From DASQBT01 sp049578545 (GTDB taxonomy: Bacteria; Pseudomonadota; Gammaproteobacteria; Burkholderiales; Thiobacillaceae), in contig JBAUMF010000028.1 in assembly GCA_049578545.1 (NCBI GenBank), positions 1 to 9,512 on the forward strand: 9,512 nt of DNA, read 5' to 3'. Both the position numbers and the translations under genes were made by a program. Under the pieces are notes generated by a model. That model was not told the origin of the DNA. It made no database searches and was given only the letters and a program-made list of their open reading frames with translations. Positions 1 through 5,751 of this stretch are shown here, one piece after another (position 1 is the first letter of the stretch; the number at the start of each line of letters is the position of its first letter).

Positions 1-66
1 TGATAGGATCCCACTAGCGATAGTCAAGTACAATATCGCATATTACATGGGAACATATCCGGCCGG

Positions 67-87
67 AAAAAATGCCGAAACCGGCAT
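67..87 (-). terminator. Probable rho-independent terminator (minus strand)
   Basis: Read on the minus strand, ATGCCG and CGGCAT form a 6-bp stem with a 4-nt GTTT loop, followed at once by six T residues (complement of A67-A72). The plus strand has no T run after the hairpin, so it is one-directional. It would end transcripts leaving the NrfJ-like gene, although it lies about 240 nt beyond that stop codon. The stem is short. Confidence 0.5.
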
Positions 88-232
88 GATCACTCACTGA
101 TCCCCGCGTTGACACTTCAAACTTCGGTCTAGGCGGAAACTGGACCGAGCTTAGACCGGAACAGCGATAAACCTCAGCTTGCGTTAACGCGTATTGGGGT
201 CAGGATGCAGCCCTACATATCATCCAGGGGCT

Positions 233-267
233 GTCATTGCGGAGCGTGCAGCACCGTGGCAATCGAG
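233..267 (+). repeat. REP-like dispersed repeat, copy A
   Basis: The head GTCATTGCGGAGCG and tail CCGTGGCAATCGAG match the head and tail of the other REP-like copies at 768, 5550-5628, 6690-6783 and 7953-8030. It is a single copy lying downstream of the NrfJ-like gene. Confidence 0.55.
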
Positions 268-323
268 TGAACCCGGCAACCGATACCCCGGCAGCCGAGC
301 CCCACCCATTTCGGCTGGCTGCC

Positions 324-674
324 TTACTTCTTGCCTTTGTCGACCACCAGGCTGCTGACGAAAATAATGCTGGGGAAGGTGCGCTTCAGCGTCCTGCTGT
401 AGAAGTTGTTCATCTCCATGCCTTTATCAAAACGGACCGTATCGCCTTTCTTCACCACCACGGTGGAAGCGGCCAGCCAGATCGTCTTTTTGCCCTGTGA
501 CAGTTCCACATAGGTATAGCTGGGCACATTAATCGTGCTCAGCACCTTGCCGGACTCCGTCAACATCGGCCCATGCATCCCCATGTCCGCGTGGGGGTTG
601 ACTGGAGCCATCGGCTCGGCAGCATAGACGGCCGTCGAAAGGGCCAAGGCAACTAGAAGGGAGAGAGATTTCAT
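324..674 (-). CDS. NrfJ-like secreted protein
   Basis: This is a 116-residue exported protein. Residues 1-18 form a Sec signal peptide with likely cleavage after VYA. A short Met/His-rich stretch follows (M22, H28, M31, M33, H34, M37), then a compact beta-rich domain at about 41-110 with the sequence GMEMNNFYSRTLKRTF followed by a hydrophobic strand. That pattern resembles NrfJ-related small periplasmic proteins, which some bacteria encode near cytochrome c nitrite reductase; their biochemical role is not settled. No nrf genes are seen here. The start is set at the ATG at 674 because AAGGAA lies just upstream and the signal peptide begins there; a longer reading frame to 824 runs through a repeat and is unlikely. 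The Met/His stretch could bind metal, which is inference. Confidence 0.75.
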   Translation of the reverse strand: MKSLSLLVALALSTAVYAAEPMAPVNPHADMGMHGPMLTESGKVLSTINVPSYTYVELSQGKKTIWLAASTVVVKKGDTVRFDKGMEMNNFYSRTLKRTFPSIIFVSSLVVDKGKK

Positions 675-767
675 GCGGGATTTCCTTGTGGTGTCGGGTT
701 GAAGACCCTGCATCATACTCGCTCTCCGCGGTGGCAACCCAAAAGCGCGGCGCGGCAACCCGCATCT

Positions 768-802
768 GGCATTGCGGGAAGCAACACGACGTGGCAATCC
801 GG
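768..802 (+). repeat. REP-like dispersed repeat, copy B
   Basis: The head GGCATTGCGGGAAGC and tail CGACGTGGCAATCCGG match the REP-like family of this window. Just before it, 730-762 contains GTGGCAACCC and GCGGCAACCC, probably decayed tails of further copies. It lies between the DUF1993 gene and the NrfJ-like gene, both on the minus strand. Confidence 0.55.
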
Positions 803-869
803 AAAGGCTTGTCGACCCCAACACTCAATCAGCCGCATCACGCCCTTGCAGGGGTTTTGTGGCACCCGG

Positions 870-1376
870 CTAGTGCTTGCCCAGATAATCACGCTTGCCC
901 AGCTCCACCCCGTTGTGGCGCAGAATGTCGTAAGCCGTGGTGAGGTGGAAAAAGAAATTTGGCAGCACCCGGTTGAGCAGGTATTCCTGGCCGCTATAGG
1001 TCAGGGTTGTGTCGCCGCGCGGAATGCGGATTTCCTTTTCCTCCGTGCCGTCGATCTGCTCCGGCCTGAATGTGTTGACAAACTCGATGGTCTTTTTCAC
1101 CCGGTCAATCAGCTCGGCAAACGTCTGCTCGGTGTCTTCAAATTTGGGCGGCTGCAAGCCAGCCAGGTAGGAGGGGCCGTTCTTGGCCGCGTCCGTCGCG
1201 ATTTGAATCTGCCGGGCAAAGCCGAACATGTCCGGATACAGGCGGTAATTGATCAACACTGCCGGGTCGATCTTCCTTTCCTCGCAGTGCGCCACTGCTT
1301 TTTCCAGAATGGCGACAAGGTTGTTCAACATGCGGGTGAAGACTGGCACCGAGGCCTGATACATGGAAATCGTCAT
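870..1376 (-). CDS. DUF1993 family protein
   Basis: The 168-residue product matches the DUF1993 family over its full length. Hallmarks are the start MTISMYQASVPVFTRML, the central PDMFGFARQIQIATDAAK and the C-terminal end YLLNRVLPNFFFHLTTAYD with ILRHNGVELGKRDYLG. The family belongs to the DinB-like four-helix-bundle superfamily; its substrate and reaction are unknown. There is no signal peptide, so it is probably cytoplasmic. The ATG at 1376 is preceded by GGAG about 10 nt upstream and gives the family's usual N-terminus. It is transcribed away from the L,D-transpeptidase gene and toward the NrfJ-like gene, but the 195-bp gap with repeats argues against a tight operon. Confidence 0.88.
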   Translation of the reverse strand: MTISMYQASVPVFTRMLNNLVAILEKAVAHCEERKIDPAVLINYRLYPDMFGFARQIQIATDAAKNGPSYLAGLQPPKFEDTEQTFAELIDRVKKTIEFVNTFRPEQIDGTEEKEIRIPRGDTTLTYSGQEYLLNRVLPNFFFHLTTAYDILRHNGVELGKRDYLGKH

Positions 1377-1475
1377 GGCAAGCGCTCCAGAAAGTGGGTT
1401 GACAAGAGAGAACGATCACGGAAATCCGAGACGTGCAGCCTAGCACATCTGCGCTGCGGCTCCTGCCTTCCTGCT

Positions 1476-1507
1476 GCGGCCAATGGTTTGCGCTGCCATT
1501 GGGCCGC
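1476..1507. other. Strong hairpin in divergent spacer
   Basis: GCGGCCAATGG (1476-1486) pairs with CCATTGGGCCGC (1496-1507) with one bulged base, around a 9-nt loop. No T run follows on either strand, so it is not a standard terminator. It sits between the divergent DUF1993 and L,D-transpeptidase genes and could be an operator or a leader structure. Confidence 0.45.
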
Positions 1508-1565
1508 CCCGATACCAAAAAAGCGTGCAACACCCCTGTGACGGTGGCCTGGGGCATTAACCCAA

Positions 1566-1571
1566 TATAAT
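1566..1571 (+). promoter_or_regulatory. Candidate -10 box for L,D-transpeptidase operon
   Basis: A perfect TATAAT lies 59 nt before the chosen ATG at 1630. No good -35 hexamer is present at 16-18 bp spacing (the bases there are GC-rich), so the promoter may be activator-dependent or use another sigma factor. Confidence 0.4.
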
Positions 1572-1629
1572 CAGCACAGTCACAAGATAAATGGACTGGC
1601 CAGAAAGCCAGCCACAAAAGCCTCTGCTC

Positions 1630-2544
1630 ATGCACCCGGTTGCACGCTGCCTTTTCGCCTGCCTGCTCGCCAGTTTCAGCCTTCCGGCTTTGGCAGAGGA
1701 GCTGCCGCCGCTGTCGCACATGATCACGGGCGGTGATAGCGAATATACGGTCAAGCCGGGAGACTTTCTGATCGCCATCGGCGCCCGACTGGGCATAGCG
1801 CCCAAGCTACTGGCGCAGCAGAACGCCATTCCCTATGAGGCCATCATTCATCCGGGACAGAAATTTCGAGTGCACAATCCCCACATAGTGCCCGCAACGC
1901 TGGACGACGGCATCCTCATCAACATTCCACAGCGCATGCTCTTTTACTTCAATCAGGGCAGATTGGTCTCCGCCTATCCGGTGGGACTGGGCAAGCCCAG
2001 CTGGCCCACGCCGCAAGCCGAATTCAGGATCGCCGACCGGGAGGTGAACAAGCCCTGGAAAGTGCCCAAATCCATCCAGGAAGAAATGCGGCGCGAGGGC
2101 AAGGTTGTGCAGGAGGAAGTACCCCCGGGACCCGACAATCCCCTGGGCACCCACTGGCTTGGACTGACTTTGTGGAGCTGCGGCATCCATGGCACCATTG
2201 CCCCATCGAGCGTCTACCATTTTCAGAGCCATGGGTGCATACGCCTGCATCCGGACGATGTGGCCGAGCTCTATGACCGGGTGAAGGTCGGCACGCCAGG
2301 CCGCATCATTTACCAGCCTGTTTTGCTGGCGGTCATTGACGGTGGCCGTATCCTGCTCGAAGTCAATCGGGACATCTACGACAAGGGCATCGACCCGGCG
2401 CAGACCGTGCGCGACCTGGCGGAAGCAAATGGCTTGAGTCATGATATAAACTGGCCAGTGGTGAATGCAGTAATTGCAGCGCAGGACGGGATTGCCCGGG
2501 ACGTTGGTCCCGGGGCGCACGAAGAATCGAGAGAAACACCATGA
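1630..2544 (+). CDS. LysM / YkuD L,D-transpeptidase
   Basis: The 304-residue periplasmic enzyme resembles the ErfK/YbiS/YcfS/YnhG group. These enzymes form 3-3 (mDAP-mDAP) peptidoglycan cross-links or attach proteins to mDAP. Residues 1-22 are a signal peptide ending ALA. A LysM domain (about 39-81, starting YTVKPGD) should bind glycan. The YkuD catalytic domain spans about 97-227, with conserved H187 in IHGT and the motif SHGCIRL at 200-206; C203 is the nucleophile. About 70 further residues follow. I chose the ATG at 1630 because the signal peptide starts there; an in-frame ATG at 1591 would add 13 polar residues. Neither start has a clear ribosome binding site. The stop overlaps the next gene's ATG by 4 bp, so the two are probably translationally coupled. 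Which of the two reactions it catalyses cannot be read from sequence. Confidence 0.9.
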   Translation: MHPVARCLFACLLASFSLPALAEELPPLSHMITGGDSEYTVKPGDFLIAIGARLGIAPKLLAQQNAIPYEAIIHPGQKFRVHNPHIVPATLDDGILINIPQRMLFYFNQGRLVSAYPVGLGKPSWPTPQAEFRIADREVNKPWKVPKSIQEEMRREGKVVQEEVPPGPDNPLGTHWLGLTLWSCGIHGTIAPSSVYHFQSHGCIRLHPDDVAELYDRVKVGTPGRIIYQPVLLAVIDGGRILLEVNRDIYDKGIDPAQTVRDLAEANGLSHDINWPVVNAVIAAQDGIARDVGPGAHEESRETP

Positions 2545-3086
2545 AGCACACACTTAACCGCAGGAGCTTTCTGAAACTGGGCATGCTTGCCGCGGCACTG
2601 CCGGTTCCGGCACTGGCCAACCAGAAGCTGGCCGCGGCCGAGCGCAGACTCCATCTTTACAACCTGTATACCGGAGAGACATCCAACCTGGCTTACTGGG
2701 CTCAGGGTGAGTATGTGCCGGAGTCCCTGGCCGAAATAAACCGGATTCTGCGCGACCATCGCACCGACGAGCTGGCTGCGATCGACACACGCCTGCTCGA
2801 TCTGCTTAATCGCGTCAGCGCTGCAGTGGGGACTTCCCAGCCATTCGAGGTTGTTTGCGGTTACCGTTCGCCGGCTACCAACCAGATGCTGATGGAAACC
2901 ACGTCCGGTGTGGCCAGGCACAGCCTGCACATGGAAGGCAAAGCCATCGACATCCGCCTGGCGGACATTGCACTTGCCGACCTGCAGCGTGTCGGGCTGG
3001 AGCTGGGGGGCGGCGGTGTCGGCTACTACCCTGATTCGAATTTTGTGCATCTGGATGTGGGGCGCGTGCGGACCTGGGCTGGCTAG
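2541..3086 (+). CDS. Tat-exported DUF882 / MepK-like murein endopeptidase
   Basis: The 181-residue protein belongs to the DUF882 (YcbK/MepK) family, related to M15 peptidases. E. coli MepK cleaves peptidoglycan cross-links, including the 3-3 links made by L,D-transpeptidases. The N-terminus NRRSFLKLG followed by a hydrophobic run ending ALA is a twin-arginine signal. Likely zinc ligands are H130 and D137 in SLHMEGKAIDI and H170 in FVHLDVG; CGYRSPATN (106-114) is also typical of the family. The length matches the family. The ATG overlaps the transpeptidase stop (ATGA). This pairing mirrors the E. coli ldtD (ycbB)-ycbK neighbourhood, which supports a joint role in remodelling the same bonds. 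Tat export suggests folding or metal loading before export. Confidence 0.88.
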   Translation: MKHTLNRRSFLKLGMLAAALPVPALANQKLAAAERRLHLYNLYTGETSNLAYWAQGEYVPESLAEINRILRDHRTDELAAIDTRLLDLLNRVSAAVGTSQPFEVVCGYRSPATNQMLMETTSGVARHSLHMEGKAIDIRLADIALADLQRVGLELGGGGVGYYPDSNFVHLDVGRVRTWAG

Positions 3087-3186
3087 CAGGTATCTTCCGC
3101 ATTTCAATGCAGGAATTCGCATCGCCGACGCTCAATGAGTCTTGTCCGTCCGGGTAGTTGCCATATGCACGCAGGAGGCGCAATGT

Positions 3187-3723
3187 ATGCACTGCATCAA
3201 CAGACTGTCAGGGCCAGAGACCATGATTCGCAATCCCATTGATGTCGCTACCCGCGTTACGCCGGGCCTGTCTGCACTTATTGAAAAACTCGTCAACGAC
3301 CCGAACGTTGAAGAAGCGCCCACCCTGGGCGACGTCCGCCATTATCTGACAGGCTTGCTGCCACCTGCCTTCAATGAAGCGGAGCGCATGCATCATTTTG
3401 ATGTCAGCGAATCCCTGTTCGATGAACTGAGCACCCTAATTGGCGAATTTGGCGACAATGCGTCGGCTGCCGACTTTGTCCGGGCCGGTGCCAGTGAGCC
3501 GCTTACCCGCGTGATCGAGGCGGTGGTCAACGACGAAAATCGCACAGACCCGCCGACGCTCGATGCCGTTCGCCACGCCCTCGCAGGTGGTCTCGGCGCG
3601 CGTCTGGTGGGCGAAGGCGTACTCGACGAGGATGAAGATGACGCGCTGCTGGCGGAGCTCGAAAGCCTGATCGAACACCATGGCGCGGACGAGCTGGCCG
3701 AGAATTTATTGCGCTACGAATAG
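3187..3723 (+). CDS. Acidic protein with two tandem repeats, function unknown
   Basis: I do not recognise the family of this 178-residue protein. It has an internal duplication with a period of about 78 residues. Repeat 1 (about 27-100) contains IEKLVNDPNVEEAPTLGDVRH, and repeat 2 (about 105-176) contains IEAVVNDENRTDPPTLDAVRH. Each ends in a helix of the form ELxxLIxxxG. The repeats are predicted mostly helical and the C-terminal half is very acidic (DEDEDDA). There is no signal peptide or membrane segment, so it is probably cytoplasmic. The ATG at 3187 is chosen because AGGAGG at 3173-3178 lies 8 nt upstream; a TTG at 3142 would extend the frame without a ribosome site. It lies about 100 bp after the murein hydrolase gene on the same strand. 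A role in the envelope cannot be inferred from that alone. Confidence 0.8.
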   Translation: MHCINRLSGPETMIRNPIDVATRVTPGLSALIEKLVNDPNVEEAPTLGDVRHYLTGLLPPAFNEAERMHHFDVSESLFDELSTLIGEFGDNASAADFVRAGASEPLTRVIEAVVNDENRTDPPTLDAVRHALAGGLGARLVGEGVLDEDEDDALLAELESLIEHHGADELAENLLRYE

Positions 3724-3795
3724 CCAGCCAGAATACGCGGCGGAAGCGTGGCATCAGGCAATCGAATAAATCCAACCAGTTGATGGAGTCAACAC

Positions 3796-4158
3796 ATGGC
3801 AACAGAAGAGAAGAGCAAGGCGCTGGACCCGTCCGACAAGCCCGACATTACCTGGAGAGGAAGCCTCAGTCTGGAAATGCGCGAATCCATGATTCGCGAC
3901 GCGGCCTACTTCCGCTTTGTCCAGCGCGGCTTCATCCATGGGCATGATGTTGACGACTGGCTTGCGGCCGAGGTCGAAATTGATGTCGGCATCCCCGAGC
4001 CGGGGCAAGCCGTGTCCGGGGAATTCGCCATGCAACAGAGCAGTGCCCATGGCGCGGTCATGGATGATGAATTGAAGCGCATCGTCAGGCAGCATCCGCA
4101 AAAAGGCATTCCGCAGATTGAAAGTGTCGAGCCGAGCGAAGCGCCGCTGAAGGAATGA
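3796..4158 (+). CDS. DUF2934 domain protein
   Basis: The product is a 120-residue soluble protein. Residues about 30-64, ESMIRDAAYFRFVQRG then HGHDVDDWLAAEVEI, match the short helical DUF2934 motif (a basic or aromatic helix, GHDxxDWLxAE). The flanks are polar and probably disordered. The function of DUF2934 proteins is unknown. A TGGAG sequence about 8 nt before the ATG supports the start. It follows the two-repeat protein by 72 bp and could be co-transcribed with it; a terminator directly after it closes the unit. Confidence 0.82.
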   Translation: MATEEKSKALDPSDKPDITWRGSLSLEMRESMIRDAAYFRFVQRGFIHGHDVDDWLAAEVEIDVGIPEPGQAVSGEFAMQQSSAHGAVMDDELKRIVRQHPQKGIPQIESVEPSEAPLKE

Positions 4159-4163
4159 TCCCG

Positions 4164-4203
4164 GCCCGGCCGCATACATTGCGGCCCGGGCGAGTTTTGT
4201 TTG
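4164..4203 (+). terminator. Rho-independent terminator after DUF2934 gene
   Basis: GCCCGGCCGC (4164-4173) pairs with GCGGCC-C-GGGC (4181-4191) with one bulged C and a 7-nt loop ATACATT. The tail GAGTTTTGTTTG is T-rich. The stem begins 6 nt after the DUF2934 stop codon. Confidence 0.75.
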
Positions 4204-4244
4204 CTTATGCAGAACCTTAACCCCTCAAACTAAGGAGCAGATTC

Positions 4245-4472
4245 ATGACTGATCGAGTGTTCCAAGTAGGCGCCCCTGACCCCGAACTCAAGACCTCCCC
4301 GATCTTTGATGAGTATGACGAACCCTCGCTTGATCTGGAACTTGAAACGGGCGCGTGCTATTTCAATAACGTCACCTATCCGGTGGGGCAGTACCTGCTC
4401 AGCGGCAGCGAACTGCTGCATTGCGAGGAGCGGGGGGTATGGGTACGCCGGGGTGAAAAGCGGCCGGAGTAG
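4245..4472 (+). CDS. Small cysteine-pair protein, possibly DUF1496-like
   Basis: The predicted product has 75 residues. The N-terminal half is acidic and probably flexible (PIFDEYDEPSLDLELE). The C-terminal half has the pattern GACYFNNVTYPVGQYLLSGS then ELLHCEERGVWVRRG, with C38 and C60. This resembles small DUF1496-type domains (CYY..., Y.xG, LL.C..G.W), but the match is from memory and weak. No signal peptide is seen. TAAGGAG at 4231-4237, 7 nt before the ATG, is a strong ribosome site and supports real translation. The preceding terminator suggests a separate transcript or read-through; I see no clear promoter in the 41-nt gap. Confidence 0.7.
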   Translation: MTDRVFQVGAPDPELKTSPIFDEYDEPSLDLELETGACYFNNVTYPVGQYLLSGSELLHCEERGVWVRRGEKRPE

Positions 4473-4732
4473 GGGCGGCAGCGCTTGCGGGCTGCCCTGT
4501 GTGCGCTGGTCGTGTCGGGGAAGAAGGTGACAGGGGTGAGCGGGGAGGCGCAATAGCCCGGGTACGGAAAGATGAACGCCTGTTCACCACGGAATGAATC
4601 AGCAGGGCGCAGCGTGCACTCTGGCGGGGTTCAGGTGGAGGATCGTCCCGTCGTGGCGCGGGGCCGGGACCGGACCAGCACAGCCCCTGGGGCCAAATCC
4701 GACAAATTCAGGCAGCAGACGTTAGCAATCGG

Positions 4733-4984
4733 TCAGCGCTTATGGTTTGATTCGGCGCAGCGGATGATCGCCTTGTTGTCCTTCAGTTCGAGACAGGCAC
4801 GCCGGTCGCGTTTGGGGAAATGCCTCGCCCCGTGCTTGTGCATCCCGTGGTGGCCCTTGTGTCTGGCCTTGTGGTGTATGGTACCGGCCTGCACCTGGCC
4901 CGGGGGCTGATGCTTCTCAGGGCCAGCTGCCATGGCGAGACTGACCATGCACACCAGCGGCAGGGCAATAAACCAGGTTTTCAT
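4733..4984 (-). CDS. Small secreted His-rich protein, function unknown
   Basis: The predicted product has 83 residues. Residues 1-19 form a Sec signal peptide (MKTWFIALPLVCMVSLAMA). The mature part carries a His/Lys-rich stretch (HHKARHKGHHGMHKHGARHF, about 37-56) with eight histidines, then a C-terminal segment CLELKDNKAIIRC with two cysteines (C64, C76) that could form a disulfide. AGGAGG lies 4 nt before the ATG at 4984, which fixes the start; the frame continues upstream to 5098 without a signal peptide. Periplasmic metal binding or buffering is a reasonable inference from composition, but I do not recognise a characterised family. It is convergent with the small gene ending at 4472; the 260 bp between them shows only GC-rich sequence and no gene. 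Confidence 0.72.
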   Translation of the reverse strand: MKTWFIALPLVCMVSLAMAAGPEKHQPPGQVQAGTIHHKARHKGHHGMHKHGARHFPKRDRRACLELKDNKAIIRCAESNHKR

Positions 4985-5179
4985 ACGTCCTCCTAAAATT
5001 CGCCATGAACACCACATGACTACGGCCAGCGGGGAAAGAATCTTGATATTAACCGGCTGGGCGGTCGCGGCATAGGGGCGCATCGACCGGTCAGACAACC
5101 ATTAGTCGCAAAACGCGAACCCCAGGGGCCTGGCGCGGCTGTGCTTGAAATAACAAAGGTCCGGCAAGGCCGGCTTTCT

Positions 5180-5236
5180 GTCATTGCAGGCAATTGAAGC
5201 CTCTAGCCGCGAACACAGCGTGGCGGGAAGCAATAT
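5180..5236 (+). repeat. Degenerate REP-like sequence upstream of GIY-YIG gene
   Basis: The head GTCATTGCAGG (5180-5190) matches the REP-like family. The segment CGTGGCGGGAAGCAAT ending near 5234 resembles part of copy B. The middle is diverged, so this may be two decayed copies or chance. It ends a few bases before the GIY-YIG start codon. Confidence 0.35.
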
Positions 5237-5242
5237 GCGCAA

Positions 5243-5536
5243 ATGAGCCAGAGGTCAAGGCAACCCGCCGTCTATATCCTCGCAAGCGCGCGCAATGGCA
5301 CGCTCTACACGGGGGTCACTTCCGACATCATCACTCGCGTGTGGCAGCACAAGAATGACCTGGTCCATGGATTCACCCAAACCTGTGCAGTTCACCTGCT
5401 GGACTATTGTGAATTGCTGGACGACATGCTGTCTGCCATGACACGTGAAAAGCAAGTCAAGGCGGGGTCACGTGCACGAAAGATCGCTCTTATCGAATCA
5501 ATGAACCCGGAATGGCGGGATTTGTATGGTGATTAG
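5243..5536 (+). CDS. GIY-YIG nuclease superfamily protein
   Basis: The 97-residue product has the size and layout of small standalone GIY-YIG domains (COG2827/YhbQ-like). The GIY motif appears as VYI (10-12) and the YIG motif as YTG (22-24). The conserved Arg is R32 in ITRVWQHKN and the metal-binding Glu is E69 in MTREKQVK. The C-terminal signature IALIESMNPEWRDLY is intact. The usual W/aromatic residue after KQVK is replaced by AGS. All key catalytic positions are present, so it is probably active on DNA, but its substrate is unknown. The ribosome site is weak (GGGAAG about 14 nt upstream). A degenerate REP-like copy lies directly upstream and an inverted REP pair starts 14 nt after the stop. 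Confidence 0.88.
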   Translation: MSQRSRQPAVYILASARNGTLYTGVTSDIITRVWQHKNDLVHGFTQTCAVHLLDYCELLDDMLSAMTREKQVKAGSRARKIALIESMNPEWRDLYGD

Positions 5537-5549
5537 CTGGGCTGATTAA

Positions 5550-5628
5550 CTGGATCGCCACGGCCTGCGGCCTCGCGATGAACAGGGCTCTGTCATTGCG
5601 AGGAGGCATCGCCGACGAAGCAATCCCG
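5550..5628. repeat. Inverted REP-like pair, copies D- and D+
   Basis: Copy D- (5550-5581, minus orientation) has head TCATCGCGAGGCCG and tail CCGTGGCGATCCAG. Copy D+ (5592-5628) has head GTCATTGCGAGGAGG and tail GACGAAGCAATCCCG. The heads face each other across 10 bp, so the pair could fold into a long imperfect hairpin. It fills most of the spacer between the GIY-YIG and deacetylase genes; nothing else is evident up to 5751. Confidence 0.75.
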
Positions 5629-5751
5629 TCAAATCAGGCCCAGCCTTGATCCCTGACTTCCTCAACCACACCATAAGATCTCCATAGCGTTACCATTGCA
5701 CACAGAACATAAGCGAAACCCGTTGCCTTCCACTGTACGCGCCCAACTGCC

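Larger units (their letters stand above)
1..323. other. Gene-free left flank
   Basis: I find no convincing coding region here on either strand. The stretch holds a probable minus-strand terminator (67-87), an inverted repeat CGGTCTA (125-131) / TAGACCG (152-158) with a 20-nt spacer, a perfect 10-bp palindrome GCGTTAACGC (181-190), a short AT-rich dyad AATAT-CGC-ATATT (32-44) and one REP-like repeat (233-267). A TTGACA hexamer at 109-114 has no matching -10 box. Confidence 0.6.

Noticed and set aside
109..114. TTGACA as a plus-strand promoter
   Set aside because: No -10-like hexamer lies 16-18 bp downstream and no plus-strand gene follows for over 1.4 kb.
699..1541. Long plus-strand open frame (280 codons) opposite DUF1993
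   Set aside because: It is antisense to a clear DUF1993 gene, has no recognisable domain, and runs through a REP-like repeat.
1807..2553. Long minus-strand open frame (248 codons) opposite the L,D-transpeptidase
   Set aside because: The plus strand carries full LysM and YkuD motifs; the antisense frame shows none and is a by-product of GC-rich codon use.
2439..3122. Minus-strand open frame (227 codons) opposite the MepK-like gene
   Set aside because: It is antisense to a conserved gene with an intact zinc site; no family resemblance on the minus strand.
4572..4910. Plus-strand frame of 112 codons opposite the His-rich peptide gene
   Set aside because: No ribosome site or recognisable domain, while the minus strand has AGGAGG and a signal peptide.
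5155..5177. Hairpin AAAG-GT-CCGGC / GCCGG-CTTT as a terminator
   Set aside because: It has a two-base bulge and a short stem, and no gene on either strand ends just before it; the T-rich tail on the minus strand has nothing upstream to terminate.
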